Shown piece by piece: positions 1 to 12,590 of a stretch of 64,000 nt of DNA (positions within the stretch are counted from its first letter, which is position 1; every line of letters starts with the position of its first letter). The stretch lies in the NCBI RefSeq assembly GCF_027887165.1, contig NC_077228.1, forward strand, positions 425,332,345-425,396,344, written 5' to 3'. A model generated the notes under the pieces. It was not told the DNA's origin and made no database searches. It was given only the letters and a program-made list of their open reading frames with translations. The translations under genes were made by a program, and so were the position numbers. The stretch is from Monodelphis domestica (Eukaryota > Chordata > Mammalia > Didelphimorphia > Didelphidae).

Positions 1-3000
1 TTTCATTATTAAGATTGTTTCCTAATTTGTTACTTCCCTTCTAATTTTGATTACATTTATTTTGTTTGTACAAAACCTTTTTAATTTGATGTAATCAAAA
101 TGATTGAGTTTACATTTTGTGATTTTTTTCTAACTCTTGCTTGGTTTTAAAATCTTCCCTTTTCCAAAGATCTGACAAATATAGTATTCTGTGTTCACCT
201 AATTTACTTATAGTTTCCTTCTTTATGTTCAAGTCATTCACCCATTCTGAGTTTATCTTGGTGTAGGGTGTGATACTTTGATTCATATCTAATCACTCCC
301 ATACTGTCTTCCAATTTTCCTAGCAGTTTTAATCAAATAGTGGACTTTGGTCCCAAAAGCTGGGATCTTTGGGCTTATCATAGACTCTCTTGCTGAGGTC
401 ACTTACCTTAAGTCTATTCCACTGATGCTCCTTTCTGTCTCTTAGCCAGTACCATATTGTTTTGATGACCACTACTTTATAGTATAGTTTGAGATCTGGC
501 ACTGCAAGTCCACCTTCCTTTGCATTTTTTTTTCATTATTTCCCTGGATATCCTTGATCTTTTGTTCTTACAAATGAACTTTATTATGTTTTTTTTTTCT
601 AATTCAGTAAAAATGTTTTTTGGTAGTTTGATGGGTATGGCACTAAGTAAGTAAATAAGTTTGAGTAGGATGGTCATTTTTATTATGTTAGCTTTTCCTA
701 CCCATGAGCAGTTAATGTTTTTCCAATTCTTTAGATATAGTTTTAATTGTGTGGAAAGTGTTTTATAGTTATATCCATATAGTTTCGTGTTTGTCTCAGC
801 AGATAGATTCCCAAGTATTTCATATTATCTAGTGTGATTTTAAATGGAATTTCTCTTTCTAATTCTTGTTGCTGAGATGTGTTGGAGATATACAGAAATG
901 ATGGTGACTTCTGTGGGTTTATTTTGTATCCTCCTACTTTGCTAAAGTTGTTGATTATTTCCACTAGCTTTTTAGTTGATTTTCTAGAATTCTTTAAGTA
1001 AACCATCATATCATCTGCAAAGAGTGATAGCTTGGTCTCTTCATTGCCAATTTTAATACCTTCAATTTCTTTTTCTTCTCTAATTGCTACAACTAGTGTT
1101 TCTAGTACAATGTTAAATAATAGAGTTGATAATGGCATCCTTTTTTGACTCCTGATGTTATTGAGAATGCATCTAGTTTATCTCCATTGCAGATGGCGTT
1201 TGCTTATGGTTTTAGATAAATGCTATTTATTATTTTTAGTAAAGGTCCTTCTATTCCTATACTTTCTAGTGTTTTCAATGGGAATGAATGTTGTATTTTG
1301 TCAAAGACTTTTTCTGTATCTATTGAGATAATTATGTGATTTTTGTAGTTTTGCTTGTTGATATGGTCAGTTATGTGAATGTTTTCCTAATATTGAACCA
1401 TCCTTGCATTCCTGGAATAAATCCTACCTGATCATAATGAATAACCCTTGTGATGACTTGCTGGAGTCTTTTTTGCTAGTATTCTATTTAAGATTTTTGC
1501 ATCGATGTTCATTAAGGAGACTGGTCTATAGTTTTCTTTCTCTGTTTTTGACCTGCCTAGCTTTGAAATCAGTACCATATTTGTGTCATAAAAGGAATTT
1601 GGTAGAACTACCTCTTTGCTTATTATGTCAAATAGTTTGTATAATATTGGGAATAGTTGTTCTTTGAATGTTTGATAGAATTCACTTGTGAATCCATCAA
1701 GACCTGGTGATTTTTTTCCTAGGGAGTTTGTTGATGGCTTGTTCAATTTCTTTTTCTGACATGGGAATATTTAAGAACTCTATTTCTTCTTCTGTTAACC
1801 TAGGCAATTTATATTTTTGTAAATATTCATCTATATAACCTAGATTGCCAAATTTGTTGCCATATAATTGGGTAAAATTGTTTTTAATGATTGCCTTAAT
1901 TTCCTCTTCACTGGATGTGAGGTCTCCTTTTGCATCTATGATACTGTTAATTTGGTTTTCTTCTTTCCTTTTTTTTATTAGATTGACCAGTACATAGTCT
2001 ATTTTTTTAATATTCTAGTCTTATTTATTAGTTCAATAGTTCTTTCACTTTTGATTTTATTAATTTCTTCCTTAATTTTTAGGATCTCTAATATAGTTTT
2101 AATCTGTGGACTTTTGATTTGTTCGCTTTCAAGTTTTTTGATTTTCTTGTCCAATTCATTGACCTCTGCCCTCCCTAATTTGTTAATATGTGAACACAAG
2201 GATATAAATTTCCCCCTGAGTACTGCCTTGACTGCATCCAACAAATTCTGAAAGAATGTCTCATCATTGTCATTTTCTTCAATGAAATTATTAATTGTTT
2301 CAATGATTTGTTCTCTAACTAACTGATTTTGGAGAATCATATTATTTAATTTCCAATTAATTTTTGATTTGCCTCTCCATGTACCCTTACTGATTATTAT
2401 TTTTATTGCATTATTATATGAAAAGGTTTCATTTATTATTTCTGCTTTTCTGCATTTTTTGCTATGTTTTTATGCCCTAGCACATGTCCAATCTTTGTGA
2501 ATGTACCATGTGCTGCTTAAAAGAAGGTGTATTCTTTTTTGTCCCTATTTATTTTTCTCCATATATCTATTAACTCCAATTTTTCCGAGATTTCATTCCC
2601 CTCTCCTACCTCTTCCTTATTTATTTTTTTATTTGATTTATCTAAATTTGATAGTGATAAATTCAGGTCTCCAACTAGTACAGTTTTACTATCTATTTCC
2701 TCCTTCAATTCCACTAGTTTATCCTTTAGAAATCTGGATGCTATACCATTTGGTGCATACATGTTGATTACTGATATTTCCTCATTGTCTTTACTGCCTT
2801 TTATTAGGATGTAGTTACCTTCCCTATCTCTTTTAATAAGATCTATTTTTTCTTTGGCTTTGTCAGATATTATGATTGCAACTCCTGCCTTCTTTATATC
2901 AGTTGAGACCCAGTAGGTTTTGCTCCAACCTTTAATTCTAACCTTTTTAGTGTCTACTGCCTCAAGTGTGTTTCTTGCAGACAACATATGGTAGGATTTT

Positions 3001-3095
3001 GATTTCTAATCCACTCTCCTATTTGTTTTCGTTTTATGGGTGAGTTCATCCTATTCACATCCAAAGTTATGATTTCGACTTGTGTATTTCCCAGA
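1..3095 (-). pseudogene. L1-A ORF2 (endonuclease-reverse transcriptase), broken
   Basis: In L1 this ORF encodes the APE-type endonuclease and reverse transcriptase that nick target DNA and copy the RNA in place. On the minus strand, the endonuclease start with 'MNSPIKR' and 'CCLQETH' lies near 3090-2960. A long endonuclease stretch with 'GDLNLSLSNLD' follows (2987-2517), then the linker (2340-1999). The RT has '[20 protein letters not shown]' near 1700 and an intact FADD box at about 1004-1021 (FADDMMVY). Unlike L1-B it keeps the whole interval between RT motifs A and B (about 1140-1350), including 'EKVFDKIQH'. The reading frame is interrupted many times, and the initiator ATG seen in L1-B at 13281 is absent here. 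Non-functional. Confidence 0.92.
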
Positions 3096-3766
3096 ACTCT
3101 CCTAGTTCTGTCCTTTCCTCTTTTGCTATATTATTTTAAACTAGTTGTTTGCTTTTAATCACCCCCCCAATCCCTGCCCTTAGTAAGCTTCCCTTTCTTC
3201 CCCCTCCCTTTTTTCTCCCTTCTTATTTTTTCAGGGTCAATTAAGATCCCTTCCCCTCTCTTTCCCTCCCTTTTTGTACTCCCTGCCTCCCTACCCCTCT
3301 TACTTTTCCCTTTTTGCTTTCACTGTAGAATAAAATAGAATTCAATACCCCAATGGATCTAGATGCTCCACCCTCTCAGAATTGATTTCACTGAGAGTAA
3401 GATTTAAGTATTACCTATTAGCACTCTCTTCCTCTCCTTCTTATAAGAGTATCCTTCCTTTCCTCTTCCCATGTGTATCTTTGTGTGATAAAGATTATCC
3501 TATTTATTTTATTTCTTCAAGTACCTCTTGGTGCCATCTTTGATTCCCCCCTCCCTTTTTCTTTCTTTTTTTTTTGAATATCATCTTATAGCACTTATTA
3601 CCTCATCTCTTCCTGTGAATGATTCTTTTAAGTACTATAATAGTGAATATGATTTTTGAGAGTTACAAATAACATTTACCCCCTATGTTAATATAAATAA
3701 TTTCTTCTTATTGTAGCCCTTAAAGTAGAAATTTTGAAAAAAAAATTCCCCTTTTCCCTCTCTTTC

Positions 3767-4765
3767 TTATTTACCTTTACATGTTTCTCTTGATCTTTGT
3801 GTTTGGATATCAAACTATCCATTTAGTTCTGGCCTTGTCTTTACAAATACTTGGAAATTTATTTTGTTGAATACCCATACTTTCCCATGGAAGTATATAG
3901 TTAGTTTTAATGGATAGGTTATTCTTGGTTGAAGACCCAATTCTCTTGCCTTTCTGAATATCATATTACAAGCCTTGCGGTCCTTTAGTGTGGAAGCTGC
4001 CAGTTCTTGTGTAATCCTGATTGGTGCTCCTTGATATCTGAATTGTCTTTTTTTGGCTTCTTGTAAATTCTTCTCCTTACCTTGGAAGCTCTTGAATTTG
4101 ACAATTACATTCCTGGGAATTGTCGTTTGAGGACTTAGTGTAGAGGCTGTTCTATGAACTCTTTCAATGTCTATTTTGCCCCCTTGTTCAAGAACATCAG
4201 GGCAGTTTTCTTGGATAATTTCTTGTAGTACGATGTCAAGATTTCTGTTTATTTATGGCTTTTCAGGTAAACCAATGATTCTCAGATTGTCTCTTTGTGC
4301 TTTGTTTTCCTGATCTGTCATCTTTTCAGTGTGATATTTTATGTTTTCTTCTATCTTGTCAGTCTTTTGGCTTGGCTTTATTAATTCTTGCTGTTTTACA
4401 AGATCATTGGCTTCCAATTGCCTAATTCTGGTCTTTAAGGCCTAGTTTTCCTTTTTGGCTTGGTCTTTCCTGCTTTTCATGGCTTCAAGCTGTTTCTCTA
4501 ATTGGAAGTTTTGGTCCTTTAAACTGTTATTTTCTTTTTGAACTATTTCCCACTTTTCTTGCCAGAATGCTTCCATCGTTTTGATAAGCTCCAATTTAAA
4601 TTCTTCAAGAGCTTGTGGACAATTTACATTTTTGGAAGGTTTTTGTGCATTTATTTGTATATCCTCTGCTATTTCCTCTGTAGCCTGGGTTTTTCCTCCA
4701 TAAAAATTATCCAGGGTCAACCCCTTCTTGTTTTTCTTGGTGTTGGGAAGATGTTGTTCCTGAGC
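3767..4765 (-). pseudogene. L1-A ORF1 (RNA-binding chaperone), broken
   Basis: L1 ORF1 protein is a coiled-coil trimer that binds L1 RNA. The minus strand reads an N-terminal segment with 'LTLDNFYGGK', then a Lys/Glu/Gln-rich coiled coil (to about 4442), ending in a TAG where L1-B has a Gln codon. Beyond the stop, the RRM and C-terminal domain are still legible, with 'GGKIDIERVHRT', 'RNVIVKFKSF' and 'RQFRYQGAPIRI', reaching a stop near 3767. No clear initiator ATG is preserved next to the 'KNKKGLTLD' stretch, so the left limit is approximate. The gap to ORF2 is about 670 bp. Confidence 0.85.
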
Positions 4766-5349
4766 ACTGCATGCTATTACTGTGGTGGTTTTCCCTTCCC
4801 TTTCCAGTTAGAAATCTGAGTGAGATGGGCAGGATGCCCATGTATGGAGCTAAGGAACAAGGATTTTGGCTGAGGCCAGCTCTGTAGTCTCTGCAGCTTC
4901 CACTGTTTGCTGCCCCCTCTTTGTGCTATCTCCCTGCAGGTTCCCATAGTATGCACTTCTCAGCCTGCTTTAGCCTCAAGTCTAGTTGCTCTCAGGGGTA
5001 GGCCCTTGGTAATCTCTGTCAGCTGTCAAGGACCCAGACGTGCCCCTCATTCTCTCCAGAAGTGCCGCTCACTCACTGATTCTAACACAATTGCTCTGTG
5101 TCTGGCTCCTTAGGTGGGGTGGGGAAGGGTAGATCAGCTTGAGTTTTGGTGGAAGCTTTTTCATTCTCTTATGGTATGGAAACGCCCCAAACCCATGTAC
5201 CTTCAATGCTGTGCCCTACTGTAGAGTCCCTTTATTCATATGAATTTGGGTGGTTTTTTTTTTTTTTGGCTTTTTTGGCTTTTTGAGGTAGGTGGTGAGG
5301 AGAGGAAGAGTCCTATGTCTAGACTGTCACCATGTTAACCCAGAAGTCC

Positions 5350-5690
5350 TCTCAAGTCTCTCCTTGATATCCTTGCTAGCCTTATCTGTCATCACTTTTT
5401 TCTGGTTCTCTTCCTGCCCATCTAACTATTTCTTTAAGTTTCCTTTGCTAGTGTTTTGTTCAAATCATGCCAAATAATAATAGTCTCTGTCCTGGTCCTT
5501 CTTCTATTTTCCCTCTACTTTTTTGCTTCATATTCCATGAATTTACAAGTATTAATTATCATCTCTATGCTAATCATTCTCACATTCAACTTATTTCATG
5601 ATTTCCAGTCTTGTATCTTCATCTGTCTATTGGATATCTTGAATTGGAGTTTCCATAGATAACATTAATTCAACATTTCCATAATTATTA
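5350..5690 (+). mobile_element. L2 LINE fragment, ORF2 region
   Basis: The plus strand follows the L2 reverse-transcriptase region I recall: a 'gtcctggtccttcttct' stretch, then 'attatcatctctatgct' and 'tggatatcttgaattgga', in that order. Old and diverged, with no open frame. The L1-A 5' end abuts it, which suggests that L1-A inserted into this L2. Confidence 0.7.
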
Positions 5691-5699
5691 CTTGGTTGA

Positions 5700-6510
5700 A
5701 TAATTGTATATGAGAATCAATAATCAAATTGTGAGTAAAATAACAAAGAAAATCTTGAAAATGCCTTACAAAAACATCCTTGCCAAAGGGGAGTTTCATG
5801 CATCTCTCCAATGCCCTGGAATACGTCCAGATATAATGATATCTCAGTTGGCTTTGAATCTACAGTGACTTTGACATCTTTATTTTCACCATAAATGGAA
5901 TGGATGATTTCTTCATAGAATAGAGTTAAGAAAAATATCTGACCTTATTGAAGAAGGAGACCTTTTAAAATATAAAAACCCTGGTTGCTTCCTTGGAGAA
6001 GAAATATTCAGAAAACCATAACCTTTTTATGGGAGATCTATGTAATCTGATTCAATATATACCAGTTGAGAAATGAGCTCTGGGTCTTTAGCCAAAGTGG
6101 GATGGACCTGGACCCTAATATTTCACAGTCTATAACTTTCTACAATAAAATGTCAGTATGGCCCAGATAATTACTTCCCAGCATTTTTTTTTCATTTTTA
6201 CATATACAAATTCTGATTTTTAAAAAAATTTTCCCATTCTCCCTCTTCCATTTTCCCTACCTCATATGCATCCTTTCTTTACATTCAAGTTAAAACGGTC
6301 ATTGACAAGACAGGATGAAAGCTTCATGTTCAGGCCAGAAAAAAGAAAAGACTAGTTTTGGTTAGTGATTACTGAGATAAAGCACCCTCCTTGACTTAAT
6401 CTGTCATTTTGACCAAGGAATCCTTAGCAAAAGCTTTCATATAAAAATGCAAATTGCATTTTTCTGACAAACTATCTCTAAGAAGTTTGTATTATACTAC
6501 TTTTTAAAGG
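5700..6510. other. Mostly single-copy sequence; weak L1 3'-end-like patch
   Basis: No gene was recognised. A T-rich then CT-rich patch at about 6180-6295 resembles the inverted 3' end of an old L1, but it is too diverged to call firmly. Confidence 0.4.
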
Positions 6511-6701
6511 GAAAATTGGATTAAAACCCCACTTCAGACACTTATTTGCTGTGTGAACCTGGGCAAGGCACTTGACCCTATTTGCCAGTTATCTCATCTG
6601 TCAAATTAGCTGGACAAGGTAATGGCAAACCATTCCAGTTTTTTTTTTCAAAGAAAAACCTAAATAGGGTCACAAAGGGTCAGATGAGACTGAACATCTC
6701 C
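6511..6701 (+). mobile_element. SINE, MAR1/SINE1-type (marsupial CORE-SINE)
   Basis: A tRNA-related head ('ttcagacacttatttgctgtgtg') is followed by 'tcatctgtcaa', 'atggcaaacca' and 'gggtcacaaagggtcag', the diagnostic tail of this marsupial family. Confidence 0.8.
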
Positions 6702-7169
6702 AATGCCATTAAAGATCTTAAATAAAACCTGTTTTCATAAGGAGAACATTTGATAAAAAGAAATGAAAAAAATCAGATGAGTTTTTCAAGCAGGAACATC
6801 CAAGATGTGTCTATTTTCATGAAAATTACAAGAAGAGATTCTTTCCATCAACTGCCTCATGACCCAGGATGAGAAATGAGGGTGTGGTCACTAATGAATG
6901 AATAAATAATACCTCCAACATAAAAAAGACTTTAGCAATTTTAAATGAATGTTTATTGTTTAGTTTGGTTATGTCTGGTACAACACTATAATTATGGGTC
7001 TCAGGACATTCGATTTTTCACTGCTTTCCTCTATGACTGTTTCAGTTTTCATAGAACAGAAATAGAATAAGAATGTTTTCAGCAATTTGTCTTTTTTAAC
7101 ATAAGGTAGCCAAAATACATGAAGTAATTGGAATTTATTTCACATTTAAGTTCAAAGTCTAAAAATTAT

Positions 7170-7405
7170 CAAATAATAATAACTGACATTTTCATAGTGG
7201 TTTGAGATTTTCAAGTGGCTTTATACAATAATCCTGTGAGGTTGGTGCTACTATCTCCATTCTACAGATGAGAAAATTGAGACTGAGAGAATTTAAATAA
7301 TTTGCCAAGAGTTGTACAGCTAGGAAATTAATATCTAGGTTAGAGTTTGAATTCAGGTCTTTTTCACTCAAAGACTGGTGCTTTATCCACTACAGCAACT
7401 AGCTG
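7170..7405 (-). mobile_element. MIR-like CORE-SINE
   Basis: The inverted MIR order is visible: an 'aatcctgtgaggttgg' stretch, 'ctacagatgagaaaattgag', then 'gtacagctaggaaatt' and 'ttgaattcaggtct'. Confidence 0.75.
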
Positions 7406-7947
7406 ATAAAATGCTTATACTCTTCTTGATGTCAAATCTATAGAGATGAGGCCAAGAGTGCATTATGTTGGGGCTTACATGTAAGCACATCTATTTTTGA
7501 TAATCCTCTATTCCTACACAAATTATGTTGCATATTGAGGACGTGTGTGCCTAACCACCACAGAGGACAAAATAAAACCAGTATTACTTATTACTAGAAT
7601 GACATCCATGGTGGGTGACCCATTTCACTGGGGTGGGTGGCCTTTTGAATGCTTGCTTCAACTAATTAATAGTTCATGAGGAACAGCATGAGTCTGATGA
7701 GGTCAGTACATGTGGATTTCTGCTATTTCCAGTCTGCTATTTCCTAGCTACATGTATTTGGAGATCCATCAAATTCTCTAGCACTTAGCTTGTAGAGGCT
7801 TAATGTTTTTTGGTTGATTGTTATTCAATTTTACTATTTTCTGAAATGAAACAATGATATACTTCCTCTCTCCACTTACTTGTAACATAATTGAGGAATT
7901 GCTTGCTTTAAAGGAATTATTTCATTTATGTCTTTAGTTCAGATTTG

Positions 7948-7948
<1 letters not shown>
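7406..7948. other. No gene or clear repeat seen
   Basis: AT-rich sequence without a long ORF, splice pattern or recognisable repeat. Confidence 0.5.

Positions 7949-7979
<31 letters not shown>
7949..7979 (+). repeat. (TG)n microsatellite
   Basis: About fifteen uninterrupted TG dinucleotides. Confidence 0.97.
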
Positions 7980-7982
<3 letters not shown>

Positions 7983-8361
7983 CTAAGTAGTTCAAAGATG
8001 TTTTTAAATCAAAATTAATGTTTTTTGCTATTTTATGAGTTTATTTCTGAACATATCTACAATCCATGACTATCTCATCTAACAAATATTTTAAAGAGAA
8101 AAACATCAAAAAAATCATGGAATCAACCATATTTGATTGTGTGTGTATATATCATATACATATAATACTCTAAACCTGCAGTTCCCTATTTCCATAATGA
8201 AACGAAGGTGATGAATTTTCTCATCTTTTCTTTGGGGCCAAGTTTGGTCACTATGATGATAAAGCATTTTTGTTTCTTTATGTCTATAGTTCGAAAAATG
8301 CAACTTTAAAACCTTTAGCAGCAAAAAATTAAAATATCCTGGCATAGAAAATGTTGACTGA

Positions 8362-8545
8362 TTGTTGTTGCTCAGTCATTTTCAGTCTTGCCGGACTCTT
8401 CATGATCCCATTAGGGGATTTCCTTGGCAAAGATACTGGAGTGGTTTGCCATTTCCTTCTCTAGTTCACTTAGCCTGTCTGTGTCAGAGACAGAACTACT
8501 TTTTCCTGACTCTGAGGTCAGCTCTTAATCCATTCTCCCACACTG
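8362..8545 (-). mobile_element. SINE, MAR1/SINE1-type
   Basis: The inverted copy begins with 'ttgttgttgctcagtcattt' and continues with 'actcttcatgatccc' and 'tactggagtggtttgcc'. The far end is diverged. Confidence 0.82.
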
Positions 8546-8589
8546 TTTCTCTCTATTCTTGATGTCTGGATGATCAGGGAAGAAGGAAA

Positions 8590-8770
8590 AGAATCTCTAT
8601 ATTCTAAAATATTTATAGCAGCATTCTTTGTGGTGGTAAAGAATTGGAAGCTGAAGGAATGTCCATTAACTCAGGAATGGCTGAACAGATCATGGCGTAT
8701 GATTGTGATGGAATACCACTGTGTCATTAGAAATAAGCAGTAAAAATTTGGGGAAAAACATGGAGAGAAA
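8590..8770 (+). mobile_element. Old L1 3' fragment
   Basis: The sequence matches the end of L1 ORF2: 'ttctttgtggtggtaaagaa', 'aatggctgaacagat' and 'gatggaatacca', with more divergence than the L1 ends at 42 and 44 kb. An AC-rich stretch follows near 8801-8816. Confidence 0.75.
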
Positions 8771-9054
8771 GAACAGATAAATGGAAATAAGATATAATTA
8801 TACACACACACACATGCAAATATCTTTTTTGTCAAACGATATCTTCTCTAGTAGAGGGAGGAGGAGGAGACAAGAAGTTAACTGGGTATTTTAATGTAAC
8901 AAATAAATTTAAAATTAAAAAGTTGAAAAGAATTTGGACATAAAGGTGAGACATAAACAAATTAGAGGCATATGGAAGAAACTTCCTGTTAAATCTGTGA
9001 ATCAGAGAAAAGTCTATGACTAAACAAGATAAAGAGAGTATCATGGTTAATTTT

Positions 9055-10430
9055 TAAATTAAAAAGTTTCTGCACAAACAAAACTAAAATTAGAAAAGAA
9101 ACAAGCTGGAATTTTTTTTTTATTTCTCTGATGTGGGGCAGCTGGATGGCTCAGTAGACTGAGCACCAAGTCCAGAGATGGGAGGTTCTAGATTAAAATC
9201 TAGCCTCAGACACTTCCTAGCTATGTGACCCTGGACAAGTCACTTAATACCCATTGTTTAGCCCTTACCACTCTTCTGCCTTAGAATCAATACGGAATAT
9301 TGATTCTAAGATGGAAGTAAAGAGCTTAAATTATTTTCTGATAAAGCCTTATTTCTAAGATATGTGTGGAACAGACTCAAATTTATAAGAATAAGAGACA
9401 TCCCCCAACTGAGTAATGGTCAAAGATGTGAAAAGATAATTTTTAGAGGAAGAGATGCAAGCTATTAAAAGCCATATGAAGAAAATTGTCCCAATCACTA
9501 ATAATTGGAAAGATGCAAATTAAAAAATTAGAATAAAAAATTCATCTTCATGATGAATTGGCAATCACATAACCCTATTTGCCTTAGTTTCCTCATCTGT
9601 AAAATGAACTGGAGAAGAAAATGACAGAAGAATCAGCAGAATACTGGAGGGCTCTTTGTGAGGAGTAGGGGAGGGAACAATCATCTGATTTCCCTGTTTT
9701 AAGAAAATTCTGATTTGGAAACACATGTTGTGTGTGTGTATATACATGTACACACACGCATACACACATGAAGTACTGCCTCACGCCCATAAGACGTCAG
9801 CAAACAAGAAAATGACAAGGTTGTGAAAAAAATAGATAATGATGAACTATTTCTCTTCTGGAAAGCAATTTGTAACTATTACCAAAGCTATTAAACTATG
9901 CATATTCTTTGATTTATCAATACCTCTGTTGGGTCTATACTTCAAAGGGATTAAACAAAGAGGAAAAGTAACCCAGAAAAATAAAAATTATAGCAGCTCT
10001 TTTCTCAGTGTCAAAGGATTGGAAACTGAAGGAATACCCATCACTCGGGAAATGGTTGAACAAACTATGGTATATTAACATGGCAAAATACTATTGTGCT
10101 TTAAGAATGATGAAGAGGACAGTTTCAGAGTAACCTGAGAAGACTTATATGAACTAATGTAAAGAGAGGTGAGCAGAACTGGAAGAACAGTTTGCAAAAT
10201 AATACTGTAAAGAAAAACTTTGAAAGATGTAAGAATGACCAACCATGACTATAGAGATCTCATGCTGAAACATTTTACCCAATTCTATATAGAGAGGTAA
10301 TGAGAATCAGAAAGGCATTTTTTTGGTCATAATTTGTGTGGGAGTTTATTTTTCTTGACTATATATTTTCATAATAGGTTTTAGTTTTATTTCCTTCTCA
10401 ATAGTTTGGGGAGAGGAGGGGGTAAAGAAA
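9055..10430 (+). mobile_element. Old L1 3' half, split by a SINE
   Basis: The L1 ORF2 C-terminal part resumes after the SINE at 9135-9325. Recognisable pieces are 'tttctgcacaaacaaaact' near 9066, the 9839-10078 stretch encoding 'IPLLGLYFKGIKQR' and 'EGIPITREMVEQTMVY', and an L1-like 3' UTR to about 10430. Diverged and non-coding. Confidence 0.78.
9135..9325 (+). mobile_element. tRNA-derived SINE, WSINE1-type, inserted into the old L1
   Basis: The complete order is 'ggcagctggatggctcagta', 'tctagattaaaatctag', 'ctatgtgaccctggacaagt' and 'ttgattctaagatgga'. Pol III A-box and B-box-like segments are present near the head. Flanks TTATTTCTCTGAT (about 9120-9132) and TTATTTTCTGAT (about 9331-9342) look like a target-site duplication. 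Confidence 0.88.
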
Positions 10431-10439
10431 CAATTCAAA

Positions 10440-11228
10440 ATCTCTCTGGTTCTAGTCCTTCTGGCTCAGCCAAAACAGGAGTGACAGTTAAAACAGTCAA
10501 ATCCCAGATTCTTTCCCCCCTGTGTTGTATCCAAATTCTCTAGTTTTCCTCTTAAAGCTAATTCATGAAATTTACTCTATCCATTACTTACTTCCTACAA
10601 GAAGGAAGCAATTCAGAGCTGAAAATAAAATGAAATTGATTTTTTTAAGTGGACAAAGTTAAACATTTGGTTTCTCTTTCCTCTCCCTCAGCAAAAAACC
10701 AAAACAAAACAAACAAAAAAATAACCTAATTTAATCTGTTGCTTTTTACTTATGTGACCTTCATTAACTTTTTTTTTCTGGAGGACAGCTGGCCATGTAT
10801 AAGCTTTTATTTCTCCTTCCATAAAGAGATCTGAGTGATTATAGAGGAAAGACACTATGTAAATTTTGAATTTCCTTCAGTTCTAATATTCTGATTAAGA
10901 TACAGTTCTAAAATATTCACCTGGTTAATCTCTAAGAGCATTGGGCTATATATTATTGGAAAAATCCCTTTGATGTCAAACCTTTGACTGAATTTCTTAA
11001 GGTGACTGGCACCTGTCTTTCTTCCTACTTCCAGAAAAGTGAGGAAAATGTATATTATCCAATAAGAAATCATAGAAATTGTTCTCTATCTAGCTTTGGA
11101 TTTCTGAAATTTGGGATTCTATACCCATCCTTTATCAGTTTTCTCCATTTTCCATTCAACTCAGTCTTGAACTACCATAGTTTCCTAATCATAGACTTTT
11201 CCTATTAAATCAATATTTATCAATTAAA
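10440..11228. other. No gene seen
   Basis: Single-copy-looking AT-rich sequence. Short ORFs here lack any recognisable domain. Confidence 0.45.
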
Positions 11229-11240
11229 ATATAATTTCAC
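11229..11240 (+). repeat. Target-site duplication of L1-B, left copy
   Basis: ATATAATTTCAC here is repeated exactly at 17283-17294, directly bounding L1-B. Confidence 0.9.
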
Positions 11241-11678
11241 GATGGGACAGACTTCCGGGTAAACATGGCTGCAATCTAGACGCGACTTGCTTCCCCTCCA
11301 TGGCACCGAACGAAATAGACTACCTCAAAAGAGCATAAAAATCACCTTTGGATGAATGGAGGGACTCTCCAGTACCCCACAGAAACAAAGGTACCTGGGG
11401 ATTGAACATTCCCACACTATAAGGAAGAGGAAAAGCTCACACAAAAACATGAACTGAGCCACCCCTAGGCTGAACAAAGGGACCCAAGCTCTAAGAAACC
11501 TCAGAAGCTGGGAAGAACTAGTCTGAGCAACCTAAATTCACAGAAAACCCACCCATATCACCCAGACCCCAGACCAAAAGAAGAAAGTGTTATAAAACCA
11601 CTAAAGGGATGACTCACATGTCCCAAAATCAAGCCTCCAAGAAGAAAGGGTGGGGGGGAGTGACTATTGAAAACTTTT

Positions 11679-12590
11679 ATGGAGGGAGTACCCAATGAAA
11701 AGAAGAGAATGAGAATGAAATCCAAACAAAATCAGAACATGCCTCCCAAAATGGAAACTATCCACAATCTGGAAGATCTCAAACTGGAGCTTACCCAAAA
11801 GATGGAAACCTTTTGGGAAAAAAATGGGAGAAAGAGATCAGCAGTCTGATAGACAAGACTTCACAATTGGAGAAAGAGCTGGAAGCATCTAATAGAAGGG
11901 CAGACAAAGCTGAAAAGCAAAACCAGTCCCTAACGACCAGAATTAAGCAGCTGGAAGACAGCAAGATTACAAAACAGCAAGTATCAATAAAGCAAAGCCA
12001 AAAAATTAATGAATTAGAAGAAAACATGAAATATCTCACTGAAAAGGTCACAGACCTGGAAAACAGAGGAAGAAGAGACAACCTCAGAATTATTGGTCTC
12101 CCGAAAAACCAGAGATAAACAAAAACCTCTATGCTATTCTACAGGAGATTATAGAAGAAAATTTCCCACATGTTCTGGAGCAAGGGGGCAAAATAGAAAT
12201 AGAAAGGGTTCATAGAACACCCTCTATACTAAATCCCCAAAAGACAACCTCCAGGAATGTAATCACCAAATTCAAGAGCTTCCAAGAAAAGGAGAAAATC
12301 CTACAAGAAGCCAAGAAGAGGAGCTTCAGATATAGGGGACTCCCATAAGGATCACACAGGACTTAGAGGCTAACACACTAAGAGACCGCAAAGCATGGAA
12401 CACAATATTTAGAAAGGCAAGAGAGCTGGATCTCCAACCAAGAATCAACTACCCAGCAAAACTGACTATATACTTCCAGGGGAAAGTATGGGCATTCAAC
12501 AAAATAGAAGATTTCCAAGCATTTGCTAAGAAAAGACCAGAACTTAGTGGAAAATTTGACATCCAATCACAGAAAGCAAGAGAAACATGA
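11679..12590 (+). pseudogene. L1-B ORF1 (RNA-binding chaperone), frameshifted
   Basis: The first in-frame ATG is at 11679 (in 'ttttatggagg'). The N-terminal frame runs to a stop at 11849 and contains 'MPPKMETIHNLEDLKLEL'. A shift around the A-run near 11817 moves the coiled coil into another frame (11813-12118; Lys/Glu-rich, with 'RADKAEKQNQSLTTRIKQLE' and 'ENRGRRDNLRIIGLP'). A further shift near 12105 continues into the RRM and C-terminal domain ('GGKIEIERVHRT', 'RNVITKFKSF'), which ends at TGA 12588-12590 after another in-frame stop near 12348. The order coiled coil, RRM, C-terminal domain is the standard L1 ORF1p layout. Not functional. Confidence 0.9.

Larger units (their letters stand above)
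1..5350 (-). mobile_element. L1-A: near full-length LINE-1, 3' end outside window
   Basis: The reverse complement of this interval aligns by eye, segment for segment, with the complete L1 at 11241-17282. Its 5' end (near 5350) carries the same start motif as L1-B, a 'gacttctggg' stretch followed by 'aacatgg' and 'tctagac'. ORF1, a long spacer and ORF2 follow in the order expected for L1. Position 1 corresponds to about 16225 of L1-B, so the ORF2 C-terminus and the 3' UTR lie outside the window. Both ORFs carry stops and frameshifts, so this copy is dead. No target-site duplication can be tested because one end is missing. Confidence 0.93.
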